Positions 1-10,798 of a stretch of DNA of 64,000 nt are shown piece after piece; position 1 is the first letter of the stretch, and each line of letters starts with the position of its first letter. The notes below the pieces were generated by a model that was given only the letters and a program-made list of their open reading frames with translations, made no database searches and was not told the DNA's origin. The position numbers were made by a program, and so were the translations under genes. The stretch is from Oscheius dolichura (lineage: Eukaryota; Nematoda; Chromadorea; Rhabditida; Rhabditidae). Location: NCBI GenBank assembly GCA_932521035.1, contig OW051494.1, forward strand, positions 6,620,001 to 6,684,000, read 5' to 3'.

Positions 1-45
1 TGCAATTTTTTCAGTGATTTGCTCAATTGTGTCGAAAATGGTCAT
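1..45 (-). CDS. possible 5' end of a gene running off the window
   Basis: On the minus strand an ATG at 45-43 opens a 15-codon frame (MTIFDTIEQITEKIA) that runs off the left edge. The amphipathic composition is protein-like, but there is too little to identify. It may equally be chance. Sequence 46-522 between this and the next gene is AT-rich and shows nothing I can support. Confidence 0.2.
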   Translation of the reverse strand, partial: MTIFDTIEQITEKIA

Positions 46-522
46 TCCTTTGGAAATATGAATGCTTGTAAACACTTACATATGTACTGCTTACATTGTG
101 GCAAAGAAGCTGTATTTATGATAGCGTGTTTTTATAGAGGGGATTTGACCTTACAGTTAGAGATAAACTAAAAGCAACTATGAACCGTCCAATACAGGCA
201 GAAGACATCGTAGTACCAACCAGTGATTCGCAATCACAAACGAAAAACATCCCATTTTGAAGGGAAATTGACCAAGATGTATGGAGGAGAAGAGGGGAGC
301 ATCGTGGAAGACTGTTTCATATATAGAAGTATGACAAACAGCCGAGCTGAAAAGTTATTCATCGAACAACTGTAAGCAAGAATGATATTTTCCCCGTTTC
401 TAAAAGCCCTTGCTTTATGCGTCTGTATAAGATTAGGACATCAGTACCCGTGAGGCGGTCCCGCTCCGCCCCTTCGTCTTGCTTTCACCTCGGTCATCTC
501 TTTCCAATTTGTTCCCCATGGA

Positions 523-3500
523 ATGAAACACTTGAAAAGAACCGTTCCTTCCTTTACTTCTGCTTCACCTGCTTCAAGTTATTTCATCGTATCGATAGCT
601 GCTATTCTTCCTTTTCTCAACTCATTGGATGGCGAGTTTGTCTTCGACGATGGGTATGTTGTCTTCACCATATTTGACTCAGCCAAGCAATAAAATGAAC
701 ATTCTTGTTGGAGTGATAGTTAATAATTTCCAATTTACTATTATCTAACTATTTTTGAGTCTCATTCCAACCGACATCAAACGATAGAATATAAAAAAGC
801 AGATATAATAAACGAGGAGAAGTTGTTATCGCTCTAAAAAAGAAACTCATTCAAAGATTCATTTCCTGGGCAAAAAGGACTACTCCGAAATGATCTCACA
901 GAGCTGGCAGCTCTTTTTCCCAGTGAAGTACCTATTGACTTTTGGGATCGTCTAAGGTCTCACAAACACAAAACGAGACCCCTGTCCACTTGAGAAACGG
1001 ATTCTTGCACTCATTATTACGGTTGTAATTCATGCGTTGCTCGGGGATAATTAGCGAGATGGGCGCCGGTCGTGATGAGCCTCCCGGGGGTCGTGATGCA
1101 AATCGGCTCCGTGACTGTTGATAGATGACCGCCAAAGGTCGACCTCTGCCTTATCGTTCTCGTTGTTGGGTAACAGCCGCGCGATAAAACTCGAAGGCGA
1201 CAGTGTGAAACACGGCACAATAGAGAAAAGTTATTTTTAGGCCAGCGGTGGTGACCAACTCCGACGTCCTGGGCACTTCTTCCCTCTCCGATCTGCTGGT
1301 CCATGATTTCTGGGGCAACGATGTCCGTCTGCCTGGCTCACACAAGAGCTACCGACCGCTGACGACGCTGTCCTTCCGTCTGACGCACTCCCTCTGCGGA
1401 CTGTCGCCCTTCCCGTTCGTTTCCAGTCCTTTTATAGACTCATAAACCTTCTCCTTCAATTAGACTATAGCCGTGGGAGAGGGAGGCTTGTCCCCCGGCC
1501 AATTTGTGCGAGTTGTGGGATTAGGACGAGGGCTTTCTTCTTATTAGGCGGTAATTACCTCGTCGGCTAGCATATCATAGCGTCACATGGACAACTCGAT
1601 CAACTGGCTGTCCCCAAAACAAAGGCCGAGGGCCCCAATCTATTCATCAGCTTCAGATTCCATCTCGCCAATGTGCTCCTCCACTCGGCGGCCACTTGTC
1701 TCGTTTTTTGGCTGGCGGGACGAGTCAAACTTAAAAAATGTGAGTTGGATGATTTGTCGGGAGATTAGGAAATTGAATGGCCCCCTCGAGGGCCGCGAGT
1801 GATTGAGTGACCCCTGTTTTGGACGACATTTCAACGACGGCCGGAGAATGACAAATTGGACGGCTCCATTGCCCCCAAATACACTGATAAAATATTCACA
1901 AGAAACAATAGAAGTCTCTGTCTTCAGGCTACTCGTTCGCGGCGGCCGGCCTCTTCGCCGTCCACCCTGTCCACTGCGAGGCCGTATCGAGCATCGTCGG
2001 CCGGGCAGACGTCCTCTCGACGCTCCTCGTCCTCCTGGGCCTCCTCCTTTGGGACAGACACGAGGTATCCCCCCTCTACACCCCCGGTTACCGTTGCAGT
2101 CGGTTTTGTTGACGGGAGGACTGACGACTCTCGCCCTCCTGTCCAAGGAAACGGGTCTGGTTCTGCCAGTCGTCGTATTTTTGTTCGACCTCCTCGTCCG
2201 GCGTCAGGTAACTGTCGGGAGCCATAAAAGAACGTCCTCGAGGCCCGTTCACCCGCGCTAATGACGTCTTTCCCCGTAAGACGAAAGGTTCTCCGGAAGT
2301 CGTGGGGACAGGCCAATTAGCGTCGGGAGATTAGTGTCCGGGGAAGAGTGTCCCGGTCAGGAAAAGGCGTCAATCCCACATTTCAGACAGTCTCCTCCAG
2401 GCATCTCCTCCTCCTGGCCACTTTTGGAACTCTCGCCCTACTCCGAATCAACCTCACCGGCTCTCCTAGGTACCGACGAGAGAATCCCCCCGAGATCGAG
2501 GCACTTTCCAGTTTTTCCCCGGCCGACAACCCCCTGCCCCACGAGAGGAGCCCCTTCACCCGATGGGCCACCATCCTCTACCTGCCGCTGTTCCATCTCC
2601 AGCTGCTCGTCTTCCCCAAGGATGTCTGCCCCCGTCCTCCTCCTCCCATCCTCCGTTTTCAGCTCTGCTTCGACTGGACGATGGGCGCCATCCCTCTCGT
2701 CTCCTCCATCTCGGATGTCCGTTTCTGGCTGTCCCTTGTATTTTATCTGGTCTTCTCCGCCTGCCTCCTCCACCCATATCAAAAGTATCTTCTCCTTATA
2801 TTATTTTTCCCTTCCTCCTTTAGAAGAGACAACACCAGCCTGTTTTGTGTCCTCTTCGGCGTCGTCTCCTTCCTCCCCGCCTCAAATATCCTCATCTATG
2901 TGGGTTTCCTGGCAGCCGAGCGGGTTCTGTACTTGCCCAGTGTTCCCTTTTGTATCCTCGCTGCCCATTTTCTCGGAGAATTTTGTAAAAAGTTTGCTCA
3001 CCGAAGACGGCCAGTCCAATCCACCAATTTAGGTTAAACTGTTCGTTTTCTCATCTGATCCTGGCCGTCCTCTTCCTCCTTTCTGCTCGAACTCTTCGCG
3101 GCAACGAAGATTGGCGATCGGCCGAGAATCTCTACAGAAACGCACTTCGTACCAATCCAGCCAAAGGTTTCTGTCTTATTTTAATAGAATAACTGGTAGC
3201 ATAGCTTATTCCAACCTGGGACAAGTGTTGGCTTCGAAGGGGAGGACGGAAGAAGCGGCCAGGGCCTACAAAGAGGCCCTCCATTTTAGGAACATGGCTG
3301 ACACCTGGTATAATCTGTGGGTACTATGGGATACGGTGGAATAAGAGGGATTCAGAGCAGTCCTCCAGAGTGAACTGGGAAATGACACGGAGGCCGTTCG
3401 AAGCTACTCGACGGCCATCCGACTGCGCTCCTCCTTCGCGGCCGCTTACCTCAACCTGGGAGTGATACTGATGAAAAGGAAGAAGGAAACGGAGGCGGAG

Positions 3501-4250
3501 GAGATGTTCACGAGGTGTATTGGATTGGAGGGAAGCCATCTGAAGAACTGGAGAAAACACTGGGAAGCACAGAAGGCTTGCTACATGCAGAGGGGGGATT
3601 TGAGGAAAAGGATGGGGAAATATGAAGAAGCCAGGGAAGACTATCTAGCGGTAAGAGAGAATAACAGATGGAGGATAGGAAATTGTAGATAATGGACGAG
3701 AAGGACCAGTTCTATCCGGCCGTCATAACGTCACTGGCCGAGGTCGAGGCTCGCATCAAGCGAAAGGCAGAAGCAATCCGTCGACTGAAAAGCCTTCTAC
3801 AATCTCATCCTCATCACGTGCCAGCTGTTATTTTTCTAGCTCGATTCTTGTCGGAAAATGTAAAAGAAGGGAGAAAAGTCAAAACAGACAAAGTTACAGG
3901 GAGAAGCAGACAAGGCGGAACAACTTCTACGAAATTCGTTGCAGCAATTGCCCCAATGTGTGGATTGTATGAGTGAACTGGGACTGTTGATCGCGGATAA
4001 GATTCCCAAAGAGGCAGAGGACGTGAGAAAGCCTAATGCTACTCTGAAAACTCCTTTTCAGCTGCTCAGAAATGTCTCTTTCATATCTCCAAAGGCCCCC
4101 CATTTCCTCAACTACGGTGTCATCCTTCAGAAACGGGGAAAACTTCAAGAAGCTGAAACTGTGTACAAGGAGATCATTCGAAAAAATCCGAAGGACTTTC
4201 TCGCTCTGGAGAATTACAAAAAGTTGCTGAAAGCCAGGAACATCATATAG
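523..4250 (+). CDS. TMTC-family protein O-mannosyltransferase (multi-TM + TPR)
   Basis: Members of the TMTC family are ER membrane proteins that O-mannosylate cadherins; many transmembrane helices are followed by luminal TPR repeats. The first exon starts at ATG 523 and ends with a LDGEFVFDDG-like luminal motif at a GTATGT donor (654). After a 587-bp intron, the exon at 1241 carries the family block with DFWGNDVRL and SHKSYRPLTTLSFRL. Further exons carry GLFAVHPVHCEAVSSIVGRA (about 1925-2055), LLSKETGLVLPVVVF (2140-2205), CFDWTMGAIPL (2668-2705, after a 39-bp intron) and several TM helices to about 3100. From 3090 onwards at least five TPR units follow (for example AYSNLGQVLASKGRTEEAA and NYGVILQKRGKLQEAETVY), ending in TAG at 4250. 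The junction near 1420-1660 could not be joined cleanly by eye. The family assignment is firm; which TMTC paralog is not known. Confidence 0.88.
654..1240 (+). other. first intron of the TMTC gene
   Basis: The intron is 587 bp, unusually long for this window, where 38-60 bp is common. It begins GTATGT and ends TTATTTTTAG. The flanking phases join (GG plus G) to give DDGPAVV, as expected for the family. Nothing else was recognised inside it. Confidence 0.6.
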
Positions 4251-4884
4251 TGTACAAGAGGGAACCTCTGATCTTTTTTACGGGTTTAGTTGTGATTCAA
4301 ATTTCTAGTCAGAAAATAATAGAAGATTTACATTGTATTCATCTTCACCTCAGCTTCAGAAGCAGAGAATCGTCTTGATTCTTCTAGTGGTTCCGTTCTT
4401 TTGTAAGGATAGCATATTTCACCGCTCTTTTGGACTCGAACCCTCCAGACTCCGTTGGATTTATCGCTCTGTCGCGACTTTTAGCAATCTTTTCCACCGT
4501 TGTGCATCGGTGCTTTTCCATTTGTCTGTTGCGATTATTGTTTTTCCGTTTTTCTGTAAAGCGAGATATCGTGTTGATTTTTTCTTTCGGTACAGCAGGC
4601 ACATGTAATTCTTATATACAACGAGTGCTTCCAATTTGCCCGTGCTAAAACGGTTTCTGATGTGTAAATCCAGTTTCACGGTGCTTCGCGAATTAGAGCC
4701 ACAAAGTCTTTACGACTGTACCAATTGATATTGCCCACGTGAGGTCGTGCGCGTAAAAACGGCTAGCTCCCGGCGGCAACATATAGGATTCGAAGAACAG
4801 TTCTGATTATGAACATTTCCCTTACTTTTTTTCTTTATAATTTCTGTGTTATGCCAAATTACAAGTTCACTTTTACAATTTCAG
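4251..4884. other. intergenic, TMTC to CDT2
   Basis: AT-rich spacer between two plus-strand genes. It contains no supported gene. A T-arm-like string on the minus strand near 4430-4450 was considered as a tRNA and rejected. A pyrimidine tract ending TTTACAATTTCAG at 4884 is the acceptor for the downstream gene. Confidence 0.5.
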
Positions 4885-4888
4885 GATC

Positions 4889-7177
4889 ATGGATCCGCCC
4901 TGGTTTATTCGCTTCCACGAAAAGCGCCGTCTACCAGCCCATATTATCAGCTCATATCGAACACTTCCTGAGAAACTTTTTACGCATTTTGTTTCAAATC
5001 AAGAAGTATTAGTCAAAAATTGTATGAATACAACGGTAAGTTTCCCTTCTGGTCTTTTTCGTTAAAACTTTTCCATATTTTCTTTGTACATAACTTTCTC
5101 TTAGAACGACTGGGTTTCTGCCCGGTTCTCTCCTTCTGATGATCGCTTACTTTGTCTTGGAGGAAATGAGGGATCTGTTGCATTTTATAATGTTTTGCAC
5201 GCTGTGGATGAACAAACAAATGATTTTGAAAGAGGCTTGATATCATGTAAGTTATCAGCTATATAGTTTTTGTTCATATTTCTCACTTTGTCTCAAATTA
5301 AGAAGTATTTTCAGGTTTACCAGCACATTCTGGTGCTGTTATGGGTGTCTATGGAGTTCCAAATAAAAGTAACGAACTGTTAAGCATTGGTGGAGATGGT
5401 ACTGCAAAGTTAGTATCTGTTATTTGCTATAATCTTTCTAGAATATTTGACATGGTAAAGAAATCTCGTATAGGGTGCTTTGCTGGCCACGATACCACGG
5501 TGAGATCAGCATCTTTTGCCCCAGAGAGTTCAGGTTTGTTCCGGTAGACTTTTGAAAGAGAAGTAATTTTGTTTCAGACGTGTTTGCCACATGTGGGCGT
5601 GATGGAAAGTTTTGTCTACATGATAGGCGATGCCAAGCAAAGTTAGATCGAAATAATATAGCTTATATTCCTGCACGTCACTGTGTGGCAGATGCACATT
5701 TTACATCAGGTTTAATTTCATTTTTACACCAAATATTGCTTATTTTAGATAGTGGAAAAATATATAAAGAGTTCTCAACCGCTCCTGCCCTTACAAACAT
5801 AATCTATCTTGATGAAAATACAGTTATTACGTCGTCGGATAAAAGTATTAGGTATTCATTTACATTCCTCTTCGTTCAGTACTTCAGTGGTATTCGCTTT
5901 TGGGATTTGCGTAAATTGGCCAAGAAGCCATTCCGGACACTTGGTCTACCTCGTCGACGAGAATCGAAGCAACTAGGTGATTTTTTTCTTTATTGTCTTA
6001 TTAATTGGTATGTTAGGAATAGCCTCAATGGATGTAAATCGATTTTCGAGCTCACTGTTTGTCGCCGCTACTGACAACAGTATTTACGAATTTTTAATTG
6101 GGAGTGCTCGAGATTCCCCTGTTCGACGACTATCTCATGTACAGACAACATCATATGACCTCACAGTATTTTATTTTAATATTTTTTATGTTTACTTACA
6201 GATTTCTGCCTCACCTGTTTCTGATAACCTTTTAAGTGGTTCTGTAGATGACGGTGTACCAAAAGCTTTGATATATAACATTCCGGTCCGTTTGAACGAA
6301 CATTTGTAAACCACTAAATTCAGGCAACACATTCATTAGAAAGCGATATTAGCAATCATTTAGAAGAAATCACTCCTGCATTCCAATTAGAAGGGCAAAA
6401 CTCTGGAGTAACAGCTGTAAGCTGGAGCTGCTATGGAAGGTATTGAATTGTGTTTATTATATATTTTCGCTTGCTTTCAGTTATGTGGTTACATTAGATG
6501 AAAGTTGTTTCCGAATTTGGTATCCTAATATGGAAAGAGATGAAAATGAAGAGCTGATTTCAAAGAAAGACTCCTTGCCGGCTTTCCAAAGAGCAAAATT
6601 TATCGGAGATCAATATGAAAAACGGTTAGTTATTATTTGGTGAATTGATATATGCTGTTTAGATTAACCGTCAACAAATTCCAAAAACTGATGGTTTCGC
6701 CGGTTAAGTCGCCTTTTAAATCACCTGTAAAAAAACGAATGAGAACAAATGAAACATCATCTACTAAAAAACAAAAGGATTTTGAATTATTTTGCTGCAA
6801 TGATTTTTTAAAAAACTTGCCCAGTCGATCAAATAAGGAAGAAACGTTGAACGCCTGCAACAGAGATAACGACTGTTCAATTACGGTAAATCGTTTTCAC
6901 TATGTGGACTATATCGGGTTTAGAATCAAAAAAGAAAGCCACGGAGGAATCTAATTGAATTTTTTACAAAAATTAATACCGAAAATAGTATTAGACCGGC
7001 AGAATTAAATGGTGAGCCTTTACCTTCCTTCTCATCTTGTTCATTTTAGAGCCGTTAGGTTTCCTGGATATTTCTGCTACATCTACGTCCCCCGCCCCAT
7101 CAGCATCAGCCACCCCTGTAGCAAACTCTATACGAAGATATTTTCAATCTACCCCTCTCACCCGACGCTTGAAATAA
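4889..7177 (+). CDS. DTL: CDT2/DTL, WD40 substrate receptor of CRL4 ubiquitin ligase
   Basis: CDT2 recruits PCNA-bound substrates such as CDT1 to the CUL4-DDB1 ligase during S phase. The start ATG (4889) lies 4 bp after a TTTACAATTTCAG acceptor with no exon before it, consistent with trans-splicing. Some ten exons with short introns encode a WD40 propeller: NDWVSARFSPSDDRLLCLGG, AHSGAVMGVYGVP, AGHDTTVRSASFAPESS, then FWDLRKLAKKPFRTLGLPRR and GVTAVSWSCYGSYVVTLDES followed by FRIWYP. The last WD unit closely follows the DTL pattern. The tail has SP-rich basic stretches (SPVKSPFKSPVKKR at about 6700). Two last short exons (about 6941-7011 and 7050-7177) add RRNLIEFFTKI and the C-terminus SIRRYFQSTPLTRRLK. 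A polyadenylation-like AATAAA lies near 7297. Confidence 0.9.
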
Positions 7178-7733
7178 TCCGGTTCTTACTTTGTCACTTT
7201 GTTTATGGTTAAAATTGTATTTTTGTATCGTTCTGAGTACAACTGGGTTGTATAGTAGTTTTTGTATATTTTTTGTAATAGATGTTCAGAAGAGAATAAA
7301 TATATTCAGCTAATTACGCTGTACAATTCTCCGTAATCCGTTCGCCACCAAATTGTCACGTGCTTTATTGTCTCCTGTTGCCTGGTGACCTCGCCGAAGT
7401 GAAACGCTTGGTAGGATTCTCCAAGAATTTCTCTCTCAAACAGCTGATTAGGGCATGCTGGGAGGGACTATCAAGTGTGACCAACACGCACACATTCGTT
7501 CTTTTCCCCCTCTTTCCCTCTCACTCGATCGATCAATCACTTTTCTATGTATCCGCCAACATACCGTTCTGCTTCTCTTTCCCAACGAACGCAAACGTCG
7601 TTTTGTGTGTAAATGAGAGAAAAAGAGTTCCACTATGACTAGTTCAGTCAACACTAATCACCACTATCAACTTTTACAGTAATTACAGTAGAAACTCCCC
7701 TTCCCCCCTTTATTTATTAAAATGAAATGTCAT
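7178..7733. other. intergenic region between convergent genes
   Basis: This holds the 3' flank of CDT2 and the 3' flank of the minus-strand gene ending at 7734. Open frames of 60-90 codons occur on both strands, but they have no recognisable protein character. Nothing further is supported. Confidence 0.4.
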
Positions 7734-8435
7734 TTAGACGCGCAAATCGGCTAGTTCTTTCCGGGCGACCACCTGCAGGTTCTCGACCTCCTCCCCGTAA
7801 ATGACGTCGCTCTCTTTGCTTTTCAGCGGAGGGACCCCCTTTGTCTCTTTAGATAACATGCGTCCTATGTCATAACCTCTTTTATAATCTCTAAACAGTT
7901 GTCCCTCCACATAAATTATTCATGCATCCAACTGCTTTCCCCTGAATTGAAAAGCCAATCAGTTTAGCATGTTCTAGAAATCTTCACGATTAGATCTCCA
8001 TCGCCGGTGAGATCCGCATTTGAGCCTTTCCCCAATCCAGACAACATTTCCTCGTGTTGCTGTCTTTCTTTTCCGGTCAAATATCTGTTTATTACATTCG
8101 AGTCTTGTTGTAACAGTCAAACATGATAACTCTGCAAACCTCCACAATAAGCCAAACACATCACCAACATTCTGTTTTTTTCTTGCTATTTCATATCGGT
8201 TTGTACTTGACCAGTATTTGTAAAACCATAAACAGTTCTGGTCCCAAATGTCAGAGTAATCTGTGCCACAAATTTGCATCTGTTGGCGTAATCCCTCCTG
8301 GATAAACAGACTACCCAATCAATGACTTCGATGCCCAGTAGTAAAACGATGATGAACAATTTTTTGAACTGTGAAAAAACTCAAAATATACACGTTACCT
8401 TTTCCCTTTTCGGCAAATTGCTGCTGTGACCCATC
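7734..8435 (-). CDS. small single-TM protein, unidentified
   Basis: I assembled five exons by eye: an ATG at 8435 (MGHSSNLPKREK), an exon with one hydrophobic helix (LFIIVLLLGIEVIDWVVCL), an exon reading NVGDVFGLLWR, one reading YLTGKERQQHEEMLSGLGKG, and a last exon from about 7905 to a TAA at 7734. All but the last junction join in phase with ordinary GT/AG sites; the last acceptor (GTGGAG) is uncertain. The predicted product is about 155 residues: a short N-tail, one TM helix and a charged C-terminal region ending ENLQVVARKELADLRV. I do not recognise the family. It lies head-to-head with the SLC17 gene, 173 bp away, so they probably share a promoter. Confidence 0.55.
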
Positions 8436-8608
8436 TCTAGATACTTTTCTCTATCTAGTTTTTAAAAGCCTTCTTATTCTTTGACAAATGCATATAGCTG
8501 CTTCATTATTGTTCTCTATAGTCTATTTACAGAAAACAGTCACTTCACCAACTTCGGTGAAGCTGGCTGTGGGTAATGCTACGAAGACCTGGCGAGTATG
8601 GCGAGCCA
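8436..8608. promoter_or_regulatory. probable bidirectional promoter
   Basis: Only 173 bp separates the start codons of two divergent genes. A CTATTTACAG acceptor at about 8530 lies upstream of the plus-strand ATG and may serve cis- or trans-splicing of the SLC17 transcript. No TATA box is obvious. The role is inferred from the arrangement. Confidence 0.4.
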
Positions 8609-10366
8609 ATGACCAGAAAGCTATGGTCCAGGTTAGTAAAATCAATGTTTTAAAAAAATGTTTCGTGATCAGTATAATATGATTTTTTTAGAACAGAGAC
8701 AAGATTATGGACGATAACACTATTCAGTGGGACATGCATGCTCTATGCCGCTCGTGTTGCTTTACCAATTTGTGCTGCTACGGTTGCTAAAGAATATGGA
8801 TGGAGTAAAACTGACTCGGTTCGTATTTCCACTTTTTAGAACATTTCCTTTCATCTATGAGACACATCTTTCGGATTTTAAGATTTGATCGTTTGATCCT
8901 CTTTTGCTTATAACAGGATTGCCCACGTTTTGATGCAATTGAACGAGAGGAAATTAATAGTTCGAATTTCTTTTAGGGAACTGTATTATCCTGCTTTTTC
9001 TGGGGATATGCTATCACTCAAATATTCGCCGGTGGAGCCGCAGATGCAATTGGGGGAGAGAATATTTTACCCCATACAACACTCATCTGGTCAATAATCA
9101 CTATCATTACGCCACAACTCTTTGATTTCGCCTATTGGACAGGAGTTCCTATTGTAATTCTTATGCTTGTTAGAGTGGCTACCGGCATTTCACAAGGTTT
9201 GCTCATCCTTTCTTGTTATATTTCTTTTTAGCTTTCCATGTCCCCGGTATGGCATCAATGTGCTCTTGCCATCTCACAGCAGCCGATAAAGGCCGAGTCT
9301 TTGGAATTGTGCTTGCAGGATCTCATTTTGGGTAGTGTTTAACTCAGGTTTCTCATTTTTCTGTTTTTAGAACAGTTGTAGCTGGCTCAATTGGTTCTAT
9401 ACTCCTCGATGTGTTTGGCTGGCGCGCTCTCTTTCAGTTTATGGGTAGACTGTTTTTAAAATTATGTAAATGCATTATATTCCAGGTTTTGCATCTCTTT
9501 TATGGTATTTCTGGCTCAAGTATATGTGTTCATTAAAAACGAGAAGAATACATAGTGTAAATAGTAGCGATGATGACGACGACGAACCGACAAAAAAAGA
9601 AGCAACTCCAAGCGTGCATATTCACATACCGTCGCCTCCAGAGAGCGTTCCATGGGGTGTACTTTTCAAACATCCTGCTTTCTGGGCAGCAGGAATAGCT
9701 CAGTTTGCTGGAGGAAACGCTTACTTTACTATGTTTAATTGGCTTCCTAGCTATTTTCATGAAGTTTTCCCAACTGCTAAAGTTTGTCCACCTTTCACAG
9801 TTAATTTACCGTTACAGGGTGTTGTGTACAATGTAGTGCCTTCATTAGCGATCGTAGTCACGTCAGTCATCGCTCCTTATATGGCAACCAAACTTCTTTC
9901 TAATGGGCATTCGATGACAATCACACGGCGACTTATGGAGGTTCGAACGTTTCATATTATTTTAGTACATAACGAATTTCAGGGAGTCTCTTTAGTTGGA
10001 GTAGCTATTTGTTTGTTCATAGTTCCAACCGCACATAGTTTCGTATCCGCTTTGTTGATTTTTACCCTAGCAATGGCATGCCGCGGACTTCATCATGGAG
10101 GAGTTTCTGTCAATCCACACGACTTTGCTCCAAATCATACAGGATCTGTCTTTGGTTTGTTCCCGTTTAAAGTTTAAACTTTTATGTTTTCAGGAATATT
10201 CAACGCTTTTGGTGCAATAACAGGTTTTGTAGGAGTATATGTAGCTGGCCACATTCTCGAAGCCACAGGGAACAACTGGTCTTATGTCTTTATTATTACG
10301 GGTCTTCAATGCATCGCTGGCGCCGTTGTTTATGTGATGCTTGGTACGGGTAATAAGATAATCTGA
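8609..10366 (+). CDS. SLC17A9-like vesicular anion/nucleotide transporter
   Basis: This is a major-facilitator protein of the SLC17 family; the SLC17A9 branch (VNUT) loads ATP into secretory vesicles. The start ATG (8609) gives MTRKLWSRTETRLWTITLF after a splice. Then follow TM1 (SGTCMLYAARVALPICAATV), the conserved WGYAITQIFAGGAADAIGGE, RVATGISQAFHVPGMASM, GRVFGIVLAGSHFGTVVAGS, an acidic loop (SSDDDDDEPTKKE, about 9567-9597), AQFAGGNAYFTMFNWLPSYF, and late helices ending GIFNAFGAITGFVGVYVAG. About eight short introns interrupt it. The stop is TGA at 10366. Placement in SLC17 is strong. The SLC17A9 branch is suggested by the PICAATVAKEYGWSK and NWLPSYF motifs; the substrate cannot be read from sequence. 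Confidence 0.87.
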
Positions 10367-10798
10367 AATCACTTGCCTCTGTTCGCATAATTGCCTGTCA
10401 TCTTCTCATCAAGCATTCAGAAAAATGTTTACCGGTGTCTTTCTATTTTGTGATAATTGGGTTGGATTAACGGATCTTTGTGCAATATGTTTTATTGTTT
10501 TATTTGTAATAAAGAGTTAATAAGTAACTCTGTTCGTTTTTTTTTCTATCCCGGAGAAACACGTCGGTTTACTGAATATCAAATGATACTAAAATTTGGA
10601 TACAATAATACCGATGGTCTGGATAGCTATGTTTATTTACCGTACTAAATACCCAAACAACAATCTTATGGAAAAGCTGATGACGCCTTCACTCGGGGTC
10701 TGTCCTCGATAAACAGAAAAAGTACCCGCAAGGGTCAACAATCGGTACCAGTGGAGAAACAAGAAGAAGATGAGGTGAAAGCGATGCAATGAGATATG
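10367..10798. other. intergenic between convergent genes
   Basis: AT-rich 3' flank of the SLC17 gene; an AATAAA at about 10508 (TTGTAATAAAGAG) is a likely polyadenylation signal. One 63-codon open frame (10457-10648) has no recognisable feature. Nothing else was seen. Confidence 0.45.

Noticed and set aside
4411-4500. tRNA-like string on the minus strand (GGGTTCGAGTCC near 4430-4445)
   Set aside because: The T-arm stem pairs poorly, and no D-arm or anticodon arm with a 7-bp acceptor stem could be drawn.
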